Shown here: positions 1 to 6,250 of the stretch, one piece after another
Layout of the letters: every line of letters starts with the position of its first letter
Position numbering within the stretch: position 1 is the stretch's first letter
NCBI GenBank assembly: GCA_009926295.1
Contig: RFPF01000065.1
Coordinates: 1-13,449, forward strand
Reading direction: 5' to 3'
Source of the DNA: Planctomycetia bacterium
GTDB taxonomy: Bacteria > Planctomycetota > Planctomycetia > Pirellulales > UBA1268
DNA: 13,449 nucleotides
Program-made: the position numbers and the translations under genes
Notes under the pieces: model-generated
The model's database searches: none
Seen by the model: the letters and a program-made list of their open reading frames with translations, nothing else
What the model was told of the DNA's origin: nothing

Positions 1-1
1 G

Positions 2-796
2 ACCGCCCGCGGGCGGTCGCTGCAGTTCCGTCGTTACGACGGCGGCACCGAACAGGGGCTGCGCGACTCGCAATCACTCCTGCCCGACCCGGCAAGTCCG
101 GGGCGGATCTGGTTTCTGGGCGCCCACATGGCGCACCGCGAGGGGCCGATGGTGCGGTTTCCTCTCTCGGTCCAGAACGGTGAAGCCGATGCGTTTTCAC
201 CGCGTCCAAAGGCGATCTGGATCGAGGTGCAGCCGGCGTCGGCCGCCGGGCCGGAGGGGATGCCGTACACGTTTTTCGACATGGACTTCCAGCTCGGACG
301 GCCGGTGCCCGTGCTCGATCTTGCCGCCCACGACTGGCCGGCGAACGCGTCGAGCGCGACGATCCGCTCGTGGATTCACTTCGACGACCCGGCTGCAGAC
401 CTGTCGATCCCTCTGGCAGGCATCGGCCCGGGCGAAAAGTCCTTCGACGTTCCGGGAATGCCGGGGTCGACGGTCACCGTCCGGCGTCTGCCCGCCACGA
501 CACGCGGGGAAGTGCTGGTGACTGTTCTCGAGGAGCATCCTTTGGAGGTGAGCAATGATCTGCCGGTGCTCCACGTCGCCGTGACGCGCGGCTGCCGGCG
601 CTCCCTGCACGTGACGGCGCGGGGTGTGCAGCGTGTGCGGCACGAGTTCACGATCCTCGCGACCGACGGGGAGATCGGCCCCGAGGCCGTCCTGCAGATC
701 ACGACCCGGCGACGATTCCAGGCGAATGCCGTCGGCCCCGTCGAGGTGGGCGGAGCGCCCGATCCGCTACTGGTGCCGGTTCCGCCTCCCCTCTGA
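2..796 (+). CDS. Unrecognised protein, 5' end outside the window
   Basis: The frame is open from the left edge to a TGA at 794-796, giving 264 visible residues, so the real start lies upstream. The first in-frame ATG at 128 falls in mid-domain, because the residues before it (for example GRIWFLGAHM) read like normal coding sequence. Third codon positions are strongly GC. The visible part is rich in short beta-strand-like stretches with many Val, Pro and Gly, has no transmembrane segment, and ends in a proline-rich tail (PLLVPVPPPL). I recognise no family or catalytic motif. It converges on the HEAT-repeat gene and overlaps its 3' end by 30 bp. That the gene is real is fairly secure; its function is unknown. 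Confidence 0.7.
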   Translation, partial: TARGRSLQFRRYDGGTEQGLRDSQSLLPDPASPGRIWFLGAHMAHREGPMVRFPLSVQNGEADAFSPRPKAIWIEVQPASAAGPEGMPYTFFDMDFQLGRPVPVLDLAAHDWPANASSATIRSWIHFDDPAADLSIPLAGIGPGEKSFDVPGMPGSTVTVRRLPATTRGEVLVTVLEEHPLEVSNDLPVLHVAVTRGCRRSLHVTARGVQRVRHEFTILATDGEIGPEAVLQITTRRRFQANAVGPVEVGGAPDPLLVPVPPPL

Positions 797-2230
797 ACCA
801 CAAGCGCCGCCATCGCCGAGGCCGAAAACTGCGGTCATGGCGGCCACGATCGTCAGAACGATCGCCGCGCCCCGCAAGAGCCAGGGCGTCGCCGCAAGCG
901 CCCACGTGGGGTCGGACTCGGACGTTGTGGGTGTCAGGACCGCCTGCTGGGGACGTGGAACGGCCGACAGGGGGCCCGGCAGACGCGACATCGCGAGCGC
1001 GACCTCGCGTGTTCCGAGACTTCGGCGGACGGCATCGGGATCGGGCGCGGGACCACTGCCGGGAGCAGCAGGCAGGGGCAGGGCACTGGCGAGGGTTTCC
1101 GCCGGGCTCGCTGGATTCCAGATTTCCGATGGACGTCGCGGGGCCGGCCGCGGAGGCAGGACAGGCGAGGGCACGCGCCCGCCCGCGGCGGGTATCATCG
1201 CCAGGCGGCCGCCGGCCCTCTCGAGGCTGGCCGACGGCGCAGGAATCGGCTCGGGTGCCGGCACGCTGAGGACAGACGGTGGCTCGGGAGTGGGGGGCTC
1301 TGGCGGCAGCGGCTCCGCGGGTGTCGGCTGCAAGTGAGGCGACAGGGGCACGACCATGCTCTCGTACACGCAGTCGCCGTCGAGCAGGCGGTCGGTCGAG
1401 TCGGCACCCATCTCGCGGGCCTCCTCGGGGGCCATTTCGCGAATGACCATCCCGCTTCCGGCATTCTGACAGCCACATCCTCCGCAGGCAGCGCAGGCCT
1501 GCAGTGCGGCAGCCGCCAATTCGCGCACCCGCGAGCTGTGCTCGAGGAAGCAGCCCTGTTCGTCGCGGCCATAGGCCAGTTGCTGCAGTTTTTCCCTGAT
1601 CTCAGGCGTGCAGCATGATCCCTGACCCTTGCCGCAGTCAGCCGGCTCCTGCGGGCAGTCGTCGCGGCCGAGGAGCGTTTTGAGCTTGTGCTTGTGCTCC
1701 TTCGGCGGTGCCTTGCCGCAGAGCCGGTCGATGCAGTCGCAGATCGCCTTGTCGATCTTCTTCTTGAGGTCGTGGCATCGCTCGCCGTGTGACAGTGCTT
1801 TCCGCGACTCGCGCTTCTGTTTGTTCGATTGGCAGGCCTCGGCGGTCTGGAGCACCGCCTTCACGGCCTCGTAACGCACGGGTTCCTCGGGATCGCCCAT
1901 CGCGGCCAGCAACGCAGCGGCCACCTCGGGGTGTTCTGCGGAGCAGCCCATCCCAGCGAGATACTGGATGGCCTTTTTCTTCTTGCAGATCTCGTGCTTC
2001 GCCGCCTTGGCCTTCGCGGCAGCCGCGATGGCCGGATTCGACGATGCCTGGGCGGCGGAATTGGTGGGGATGCCGAGAAAGTCCCAGAGCGTTCCGCCCG
2101 ATGTCTGGGCGACGCAGTCGGTGACCGAGAGCCAGGCCGTCAGGACGATGGACGCGGCTACGACACGGCGCGACAGGCGTACCGCATGGTACGTCCGCGG
2201 GGACTCTTCCCGCCGGCCATCGATCTGCAT
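767..2230 (-). CDS. Exported cysteine-rich HEAT-repeat protein with C-terminal membrane anchor
   Basis: 487 residues from the ATG at 2230. This start places a signal-type segment at residues 18-41 (basic RLSRR, then a hydrophobic run ending near CVAQ); the frame stays open to 2485, but that extra stretch is Arg/Pro-rich and not protein-like. A HEAT-like helical pair covers about 87-130 (GDPEEPVRYEAVKAVLQ). Seventeen cysteines fall between 82 and 287, including CC at 206-207 and a CAACGGCGC cluster at 246-254. None is in a CxxCH haem motif. A proline-rich linker follows (about 297-440), then one hydrophobic segment (about 451-471) and a short basic tail. HEAT repeats bind proteins; the Cys set could bind metal or form disulfides, which is inference. 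No Shine-Dalgarno is visible near the start. Topology, probably extracytoplasmic with a C-terminal anchor, is predicted by eye. Confidence 0.75.
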   Translation of the reverse strand: MQIDGRREESPRTYHAVRLSRRVVAASIVLTAWLSVTDCVAQTSGGTLWDFLGIPTNSAAQASSNPAIAAAAKAKAAKHEICKKKKAIQYLAGMGCSAEHPEVAAALLAAMGDPEEPVRYEAVKAVLQTAEACQSNKQKRESRKALSHGERCHDLKKKIDKAICDCIDRLCGKAPPKEHKHKLKTLLGRDDCPQEPADCGKGQGSCCTPEIREKLQQLAYGRDEQGCFLEHSSRVRELAAAALQACAACGGCGCQNAGSGMVIREMAPEEAREMGADSTDRLLDGDCVYESMVVPLSPHLQPTPAEPLPPEPPTPEPPSVLSVPAPEPIPAPSASLERAGGRLAMIPAAGGRVPSPVLPPRPAPRRPSEIWNPASPAETLASALPLPAAPGSGPAPDPDAVRRSLGTREVALAMSRLPGPLSAVPRPQQAVLTPTTSESDPTWALAATPWLLRGAAIVLTIVAAMTAVFGLGDGGACGSEGRRNRHQ

Positions 2231-2588
2231 TGCGCGCGCATTGCTCGGCGATCTCTTTCCCCCGCCGCGTCCTTGCAGCAGCGAGACCGCACCCCCCCGC
2301 CCGAACCGCTTCCCCAGCGCTCGGGGCATCCTTGCATCGTCGAGAATCGACGCGTCCACGCCGGCTTCCCCAGAATGCCGGGGAAAGTCCGGTATTTCCC
2401 GAAGGTAGGGGTGCGGCCGCGGGTGCCGCGGATGTGGAATGTGCCGGCGGCGCCGGTGGCCGCAGGCGCTCGATGACGCCGGCACGGCATTCCGGTTCGG
2501 GTTGCAGGTGGCTTGCAGGGCACCGATGAGTCAAACTGGCTTCCGGACGCAGGCCTGCCGGGATCGGCACGGGTACGCTACGGCCTCG
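2231..2588. other. Non-coding stretch between HEAT gene and tRNA
   Basis: This 358-bp gap holds the paired hairpins at 2361-2400, a GC-rich low-complexity part around 2410-2470, and a repeated TTGCAG (2502-2507 and 2513-2518). A TACGCT box at 2574-2579 is suitably placed as a -10 element for the tRNA, but no good -35 accompanies it. I see no convincing gene: the ORFs here are Arg/Pro-rich frames with no ribosome binding site. Confidence 0.5.
2361..2400 (-). promoter_or_regulatory. Two mutually exclusive hairpins upstream of the HEAT gene
   Basis: TTCCCC (2366-2371) can pair with GGGGAA (2380-2385), extended by CCGG/CCGG at 2361-2364 and 2389-2392. The same right arm, GGGAAA (2381-2386), can instead pair with TTTCCC (2395-2400). 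The two stems share bases and cannot coexist. They lie about 130-170 nt upstream of the HEAT gene start, inside a possible leader. The pairing is seen in the sequence; a regulatory role, or an operator role for the inverted repeat, is inference. Confidence 0.3.
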
Positions 2589-2675
2589 GGATGGGTGGCA
2601 GAGCGGTTGAATGCACCGGTCTTGAAAACCGGCAGCGGCGAAAGTCGCTCGTGGGTTCGAATCCCACCCCATCCG
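2589..2675 (+). tRNA. tRNA-Ser, anticodon UGA
   Basis: A full type II cloverleaf of 87 nt. The acceptor arms are GGATGGG (2589-2595) and CCCATCC (2668-2674), with discriminator G at 2675. The anticodon stem CCGGT/ACCGG encloses the loop CTTGAAA, giving anticodon TGA (2623-2625). The long variable arm forms a six-pair stem closed by GAAA (AGCGGC with GTCGCT), the class mark of tRNA-Ser. The T arm is GTGGG-TTCGAAT-CCCAC. No CCA is encoded, so CCA must be added after transcription. It resembles E. coli tRNA-Ser(UGA) through the anticodon arm. A weak TACGCT box at 2574-2579 may be its -10. Confidence 0.97.
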
Positions 2676-2735
2676 TGTTTCAACTTTTGCAGGGTCCGGC
2701 AGGGCGATGCAGGACAAGGCATAACACCCGTCTCC

Positions 2736-2819
2736 TGACCTGCCCCCCTTAAACGAGGCCACTTCGGGAGCGAGAATCCTGGGTGGTGACGCTGCCCCCA
2801 ACTTGGTACCAGCCGAGTT
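2736..2819. repeat. Tandem insertion-sequence-end-like motifs with hairpin
   Basis: Two similar 13-mers lie 51 bp apart in the same orientation: TGACCTGCCCCCC (2736-2748) and TGACGCTGCCCCC (2787-2799). The second is followed at once by a hairpin, AACTTGG (2800-2806) with CCGAGTT (2813-2819) around a 6-nt loop. TGAnnTGCCCCC-type termini are common in IS3-family elements, so these may be remnants of such ends. That reading is from memory and no transposase gene is present. The copies and hairpin are seen; the origin is inferred. Confidence 0.3.
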
Positions 2820-2832
2820 GTTAGCCATGCAG

Positions 2833-2864
2833 GGCCGGTAGATGGGCATGCCCAGCTACCGGCC
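2833..2864. repeat. Near-perfect 32-bp palindrome
   Basis: The left arm GGCCGGTAGATGGGCA (2833-2848) is the reverse complement of the right arm TGCCCAGCTACCGGCC (2849-2864) with a single mismatch and no spacer. It lies 13 bp after the hairpin at 2800-2819 and spans the point where the coding-like frame of 2842-3135 begins. It may be an insertion scar, a protein-binding site, or a repeat end. The symmetry is certain; the function is unknown. Confidence 0.5.
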
Positions 2865-3135
2865 GCGCGAACTCCGACGGCGGCCGCTGCAGAGACCGCG
2901 TGCCGACTCACTCGATGCCTTCCGGGCGTTCGGGGCGTTCGCCAGCCTGATGGCGACCGTTCGCGATGCGGCGCTGCGGAGGGTGTATCGCCGGCGGTTC
3001 TGGCGGATCCTGCGCGAGCGGCGGGAGCCTCAGGTGTGGTTCGTGTATGCCATCAAGTGCGTGATTCATTACCATCACCACGCGATGTCCCGGCAGATGA
3101 CGCCGGACGCCTCCAGGCTCGTGAACACGTTCTGA
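2842..3135 (+). pseudogene. Probable C-terminal fragment, possibly of a radical SAM protein
   Basis: 97 codons. The ATG directly follows an in-frame TAG at 2839-2841 and sits inside the palindrome, so the start looks accidental. From about residue 22 the sequence becomes protein-like with high GC at third positions. It has an Arg-rich helix (RRVYRRRFWRILRERR, about 46-61), then a hydrophobic/aromatic tail (FVYAIKCVIHYHHHAM) and a VNTF end. This pattern recalls the extreme C-termini of some B12-binding radical SAM proteins (DUF4070 type). The match is from memory and weak. No radical SAM CxxxCxxC or B12 motif is present, so if the assignment is right the body of the gene was lost upstream. The alternative is a small orphan gene. 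No ribosome binding site is seen. Confidence 0.4.
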
Positions 3136-3165
3136 CAGGGTTGCCGTCCTCGGTCGGCGGAATGA

Positions 3166-4077
3166 ATGAACACGATCGTCTCACGTCGAGCGTTCGGGAC
3201 GGCCGTTGTTGCGGGTGTTGCGGCCAGCGCGATACCGGCCCAGGCGGTCGAGCCGCCCGTCGATACGAAACGCTGGCCGATCATCGGCTTCACCAAGCCG
3301 TTCACCGAGCTTTCGGCCGACGAAACGGCCGACCTCGTGGCGGAGGTCGGCTGGGACGGCGTGGAGCTGCCGGTGCGGCAAGGAACGTCGACCCACGTCG
3401 CCCCGGATCGAGTCGAGGATGGCCTGCCGGCCTTCGTGGAGGCGCTGCGAAAGCGGGGCAAGGAGGTGAGCATCGTCACGACGAGCGTGCTCGAGATCGA
3501 CGCCGTGGGGGAGAAGGTGCTTCGCACCACCGCGGCGCTCGGGATCAAGCGAGTTCGGCTCGGTTTCATGCGGTATCCGAAGGAGGGCAGCCCCGCGGCC
3601 ACGGTCGGGGAGTTTCGGGCACGGCTGCGGGATGTCGCCGCCCTCGCAGCCGAGCTCGGCCTGCAGGCCGGCTACCAGAATCATTCGGGGGCGGATTTCG
3701 TCGGTGCACCGGTGTGGGATGCGTGGGATGCGATGAAGGACCTCGATGCGCGGCACGTGGGCATGTGCTTCGACATCGGGCATGCCACGCTCGAAGGCGG
3801 CCTCTCGTGGCCGATCCAGGCGAGGTTGCTGGCAAACCGCTTCGTGGCGGTATTTTGCAAGGACTTCGTCTGGGAGAAGACCTCGGGCGGCCAGAAGCCC
3901 GTCTGGTGCCCGTTGGGCGAGGGCGTGGTGAGCCGGCAGTTCTTCGCGTGGTTGCGGACGACGGGCTTCGGCGGCCCCCTCTCACAGCACCACGAATACC
4001 CGGGGCTCGGCACCGGCCGCGAGATGGTCGCGCAGTTCAAACGCGACCTTGCTCGGCTGCGCGAGATGCTCGGCTGA
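3166..4077 (+). CDS. Tat-exported sugar phosphate isomerase/epimerase-like TIM-barrel protein
   Basis: 303 residues. The N-terminus MNTIVSRRAFG has a twin-arginine motif followed by a hydrophobic stretch and an AQA site (about 25-27), so export as a folded protein through Tat is likely. The rest fits the xylose isomerase-like/AP endonuclease 2 TIM-barrel family. Likely metal and substrate residues are E67 (GVELP), N172-H173 (YQNHSG), D203 and H206 (DIGHAT), K232-D233 and E277 (HHEYPG). Members isomerise or epimerise sugars or polyols with a divalent metal; the substrate cannot be told here. The start is chosen because it gives the Tat signal directly; only a weak GGCGGA lies upstream. MscL follows 98 bp later with its own apparent promoter, so no functional link is implied. 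Exported members of this family are common in planctomycetes. Confidence 0.85.
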   Translation: MNTIVSRRAFGTAVVAGVAASAIPAQAVEPPVDTKRWPIIGFTKPFTELSADETADLVAEVGWDGVELPVRQGTSTHVAPDRVEDGLPAFVEALRKRGKEVSIVTTSVLEIDAVGEKVLRTTAALGIKRVRLGFMRYPKEGSPAATVGEFRARLRDVAALAAELGLQAGYQNHSGADFVGAPVWDAWDAMKDLDARHVGMCFDIGHATLEGGLSWPIQARLLANRFVAVFCKDFVWEKTSGGQKPVWCPLGEGVVSRQFFAWLRTTGFGGPLSQHHEYPGLGTGREMVAQFKRDLARLREMLG

Positions 4078-4094
4078 AGCGCGGCGGGCCGAGG

Positions 4095-4122
4095 TTGACG
4101 GCTGCAGACTGACGGCTAGACT
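4095..4122 (+). promoter_or_regulatory. Candidate sigma-70 promoter for mscL
   Basis: TTGACG (4095-4100) and TAGACT (4117-4122) are 16 bp apart and lie 53 bp upstream of the mscL start. An 8-bp direct repeat, TGACGGCT, occurs at 4096-4103 and 4110-4117, a 14-bp period that covers most of the promoter and could be an operator. Found by eye only. Confidence 0.45.
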
Positions 4123-4175
4123 CGCGACGCCAGCCCGGTTTCGTCGATCACTTCCCCGCCCAGGAGACCGCCGCG

Positions 4176-4640
4176 ATGGGACTTTTCAAGGAATTCCGCG
4201 ACTTCGCCATGAAGGGCAACGTGATCGACCTCGCGGTCGGTGTCGTGATAGGCACCGCGTTCGGCAAGATCATCGGTTCGCTCGTCTCGAACATCATCAT
4301 GCCGCCGCTCAACCTGCTCACGAGCCGCTTCGGCGTGAACTTCAACGACCTCGCGTTACGGCTCTACATCAATGCGCCGAAGCTCAATGCCGACGGCACG
4401 AAGGTGATCGAGGACGGCAAGGAAGTGCTCGTCCTCCAGAACTATCCGATTCTCAGCTATGGACCGTTCATCCAGTCGGTCGTGGATTTCCTGCTCGTGG
4501 CCGCGGCACTGTTCCTCGTGATCAAGATCATGAACACCGCGAAGGCGAAATTCGAGGAGAAGAAGGACGAGGCCCCGGCAGCTCCGCCGGAAGACATCGC
4601 GCTGCTGCGCGAGATCCGCGACGCGCTCAAGGCCCGCTAG
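4176..4640 (+). CDS. mscL: Large-conductance mechanosensitive channel MscL
   Basis: 154 residues. It forms a homopentameric inner-membrane channel that opens under high membrane tension and releases solutes in hypo-osmotic shock. The N-terminal helix (GLFKEFRDFAMKGN) and TM1 (about 16-44, DLAVGVVIGTAFGKI) match the family closely, including the pore residues L19, G22 and V23 in the E. coli positions. The periplasmic loop (about 45-95) is somewhat long. TM2 is about 96-120, followed by a charged linker and the C-terminal bundle helix (LLREIRDAL). The Shine-Dalgarno AGGAGA (4162-4167) lies 8 nt before the ATG and fixes the start. A promoter candidate is at 4095-4122. Its stop codon overlaps that of the convergent pepP gene. 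Confidence 0.97.
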   Translation: MGLFKEFRDFAMKGNVIDLAVGVVIGTAFGKIIGSLVSNIIMPPLNLLTSRFGVNFNDLALRLYINAPKLNADGTKVIEDGKEVLVLQNYPILSYGPFIQSVVDFLLVAAALFLVIKIMNTAKAKFEEKKDEAPAAPPEDIALLREIRDALKAR

Positions 4641-5923
4641 CGGGCGAGAAGGGCTTCCACCTCGTCGGCCTCGACCGGAACGTGGGCGCAGAGGTCGATG
4701 CACCCGTCGGCGGTGACGAGCAGATCGTTTTCCAGACGGATCCCCAGGCCCTCTTGGGGAATGTAGATGCCGGGCTCGACCGTGAGCACCCACCCCGGCT
4801 CGAAGGGGCCGTTGACCGGCGCCAGGTCGTGCACGCCCAGACCGAGGGAATGGCCGAGGCCGTGCATGAAATACTTCTTGCAGGCCGGTTCCTCGGCGGA
4901 GTCCTTGGAAAGGTCGTCCTTCGTGAGGAGGCCGAGCTTCAGGAGTTCTTCGTTCATGTCGAGCTGGGCTGCGCGCTTCCAATCACGCGGCGTGAGTCCC
5001 GGCCGGAGGCGGCCCGTCGCGGCTCGCATCACGCGCAGCACGGCGTCGTAGACCGCCCGCTGCCGTGGGGTGAAGCGGCCGCCCACGGGATAGGTGCGGG
5101 TCAGGTCGGAGGCGTAGTTCGCGTACGATGCCCCGACATCGATGAGCACCAGGTCGCCCTCACGGCATTCGGCGTCGTTGTCGTTGTAGTGCAGCACGCA
5201 GGCGTTCGGTCCGGATGCGACGATGGGCTCGTAGGCGAACCGCGCGCGGCGGCGGGTGAATTCACCGATCAACTCGGCCTCGATCTCGTACTCGTGCACG
5301 CCCGGCCGGAGTGTTCCCAGCACGCGTCGCAGCCCGGCGTCGGTGATGTCGATCGCAGTGCGAAGGAGAGCGACCTCCGTGGGCGACTTGACTGCCCGCA
5401 GGCGGCGCATCAGCGGCGCGAGCCGCTCGTAGCGGTGGAGCGGGTAGCGGGCGATGAGCTCGCGCGCCAGCCGTGCATCGCGGGGCTCGACGTCGATCCG
5501 GGCCCGCTCGTGCTCGTTGGCGTTGAGGAACACCCGTTCGCTCTCGCACATCAGCCCGTGCAACACCGAGTGAAGATCGGCGATCCAGCGAACCCTGGCG
5601 ACGCCAGAGGCTGCGTGTGCCTCGTCCTTCGAGAGTTTGCGGCCCTCCCAGGTCGCCGACGTCTCGTTCGGCTGACGGATGAACAGAACCTCGCGGCTCC
5701 CGGGATCCGCCGCATCGGGCGCGAGCAGGAGCACGCTTTCTTCCTGCTCGATGCCGGTGAGGTGGAAGAGATCCGCGGCGGGCACCATCCGCAGGGTGCC
5801 GTCGCCGTTCGTCGCCGGGACGTCGGCGGCGTGGATGATCGCGAGGCTTCGCGGCGGGAGGAGGTTCCGCAGAGCGTCACGGTGGGCCCGGAACATGGCC
5901 GGATCGATCGGAGCATGGCGCAT
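4637..5923 (-). CDS. pepP: Xaa-Pro aminopeptidase (aminopeptidase P)
   Basis: 428 residues. This is a cytoplasmic metallopeptidase of family M24B that removes an N-terminal residue preceding proline. An aminopeptidase P N-terminal domain covers about 1-150, and a pita-bread catalytic domain about 170-420. All five metal ligands are visible: D262 (LIDVGA), D273 (SDLTRT), H358 (HGLGHSLG), E383 (TVEPGIY) and E398 (RLENDLL). H245 (LHYND) and H365 (VHD) fit the substrate histidines. The ATG at 5923 is chosen because the upstream extension to 6094 is Pro/Arg-rich and overlaps another ORF. No Shine-Dalgarno is seen there, and a second in-frame ATG at 5896 is possible. A 44-aa ORF on the same strand ends 50 nt upstream, so pepP may be co-transcribed with it. 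Confidence 0.93.
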   Translation of the reverse strand: MRHAPIDPAMFRAHRDALRNLLPPRSLAIIHAADVPATNGDGTLRMVPAADLFHLTGIEQEESVLLLAPDAADPGSREVLFIRQPNETSATWEGRKLSKDEAHAASGVARVRWIADLHSVLHGLMCESERVFLNANEHERARIDVEPRDARLARELIARYPLHRYERLAPLMRRLRAVKSPTEVALLRTAIDITDAGLRRVLGTLRPGVHEYEIEAELIGEFTRRRARFAYEPIVASGPNACVLHYNDNDAECREGDLVLIDVGASYANYASDLTRTYPVGGRFTPRQRAVYDAVLRVMRAATGRLRPGLTPRDWKRAAQLDMNEELLKLGLLTKDDLSKDSAEEPACKKYFMHGLGHSLGLGVHDLAPVNGPFEPGWVLTVEPGIYIPQEGLGIRLENDLLVTADGCIDLCAHVPVEADEVEALLAR

Positions 5924-5973
5924 GCCCGCATTGTGCGACGCGGACGACCGCTCCAGCAAGCCGGACCGGCCTG

Positions 5974-6108
5974 CTAGCGGACGACGGCGAGGAAGGACGT
6001 GAGGAACGAGTGGACGGCGCGGGCGACCGGCGACTCCGACCCCAATTCCTGCCCGAGGCGAATGAGCACGAGCGCCTGGATGATCGTGTTCCAACTGAAG
6101 CGTGTCAT
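5974..6108 (-). CDS. Small 44-aa ORF of unknown function upstream of pepP
   Basis: On the minus strand an ATG at 6108 opens 44 codons to a TAG at 5974-5976. It begins MTRFSWNTIIQALVLIRLG and ends HSFLTSFLAVVR. A near-ideal Shine-Dalgarno, GGAGG, sits 5 nt before the ATG and is one of the strongest in the window. The codons end mostly in G or C, as in neighbouring genes. The product has two hydrophobic/amphipathic stretches (about 8-17 and 33-43) around a polar centre, which suggests a small membrane-associated or helical protein. It lies 50 nt upstream of pepP in the same direction, so it could be a co-transcribed small protein or a translated leader. I recognise no family. A TACCGT box on the same strand at 6130-6135 could be its -10, without a good -35. 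Confidence 0.55.
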   Translation of the reverse strand: MTRFSWNTIIQALVLIRLGQELGSESPVARAVHSFLTSFLAVVR

Positions 6109-6237
6109 ATCACCCTCCGTGGCGAATGGACGGTACGCGTTGTCGTGGGAAGTGTTTCGGCCGGCCGGCCGGAGTCAACGCGTCGTCAATCGAGCCCGGG
6201 TGGTTCGAGGGATTTCCGGGGCGGACACTTTCGAGCG

Positions 6238-6243
6238 TACACT
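6238..6243 (+). promoter_or_regulatory. Candidate -10 box for a leaderless methyltransferase mRNA
   Basis: TACACT ends 7 nt before the ATG at 6251. No Shine-Dalgarno lies between, so transcription would begin at or near the start codon. There is no convincing -35. Confidence 0.35.
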
Positions 6244-6250
6244 CGCCGGC

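Noticed and set aside
246..254. Cysteine cluster of the HEAT protein (residues 246-254) as a haem or iron-sulfur signature
   Set aside because: No CxxCH is present and the spacing matches no iron-sulfur motif I know; kept only as possible metal or disulfide chemistry. Coordinates given are residues.
2589..2675. tRNA-Ser as an integration site for a genomic island
   Set aside because: No integrase gene and no repeat of the tRNA 3' end were found in the window.
1638..2849. A 403-codon minus-strand frame spanning the HEAT gene start and the tRNA
   Set aside because: It reads antisense through the tRNA and out of frame through the HEAT gene; composition is not protein-like.
4049..5977. A 642-codon plus-strand frame across mscL and pepP
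   Set aside because: It is a shifted frame of mscL and antisense to pepP, both of which have complete family motifs.
6158..6171. CGGCCGGCCGGCCG self-complementary run
   Set aside because: It is simple GGCC repetition in GC-rich DNA between divergent starts; no further evidence of a site.
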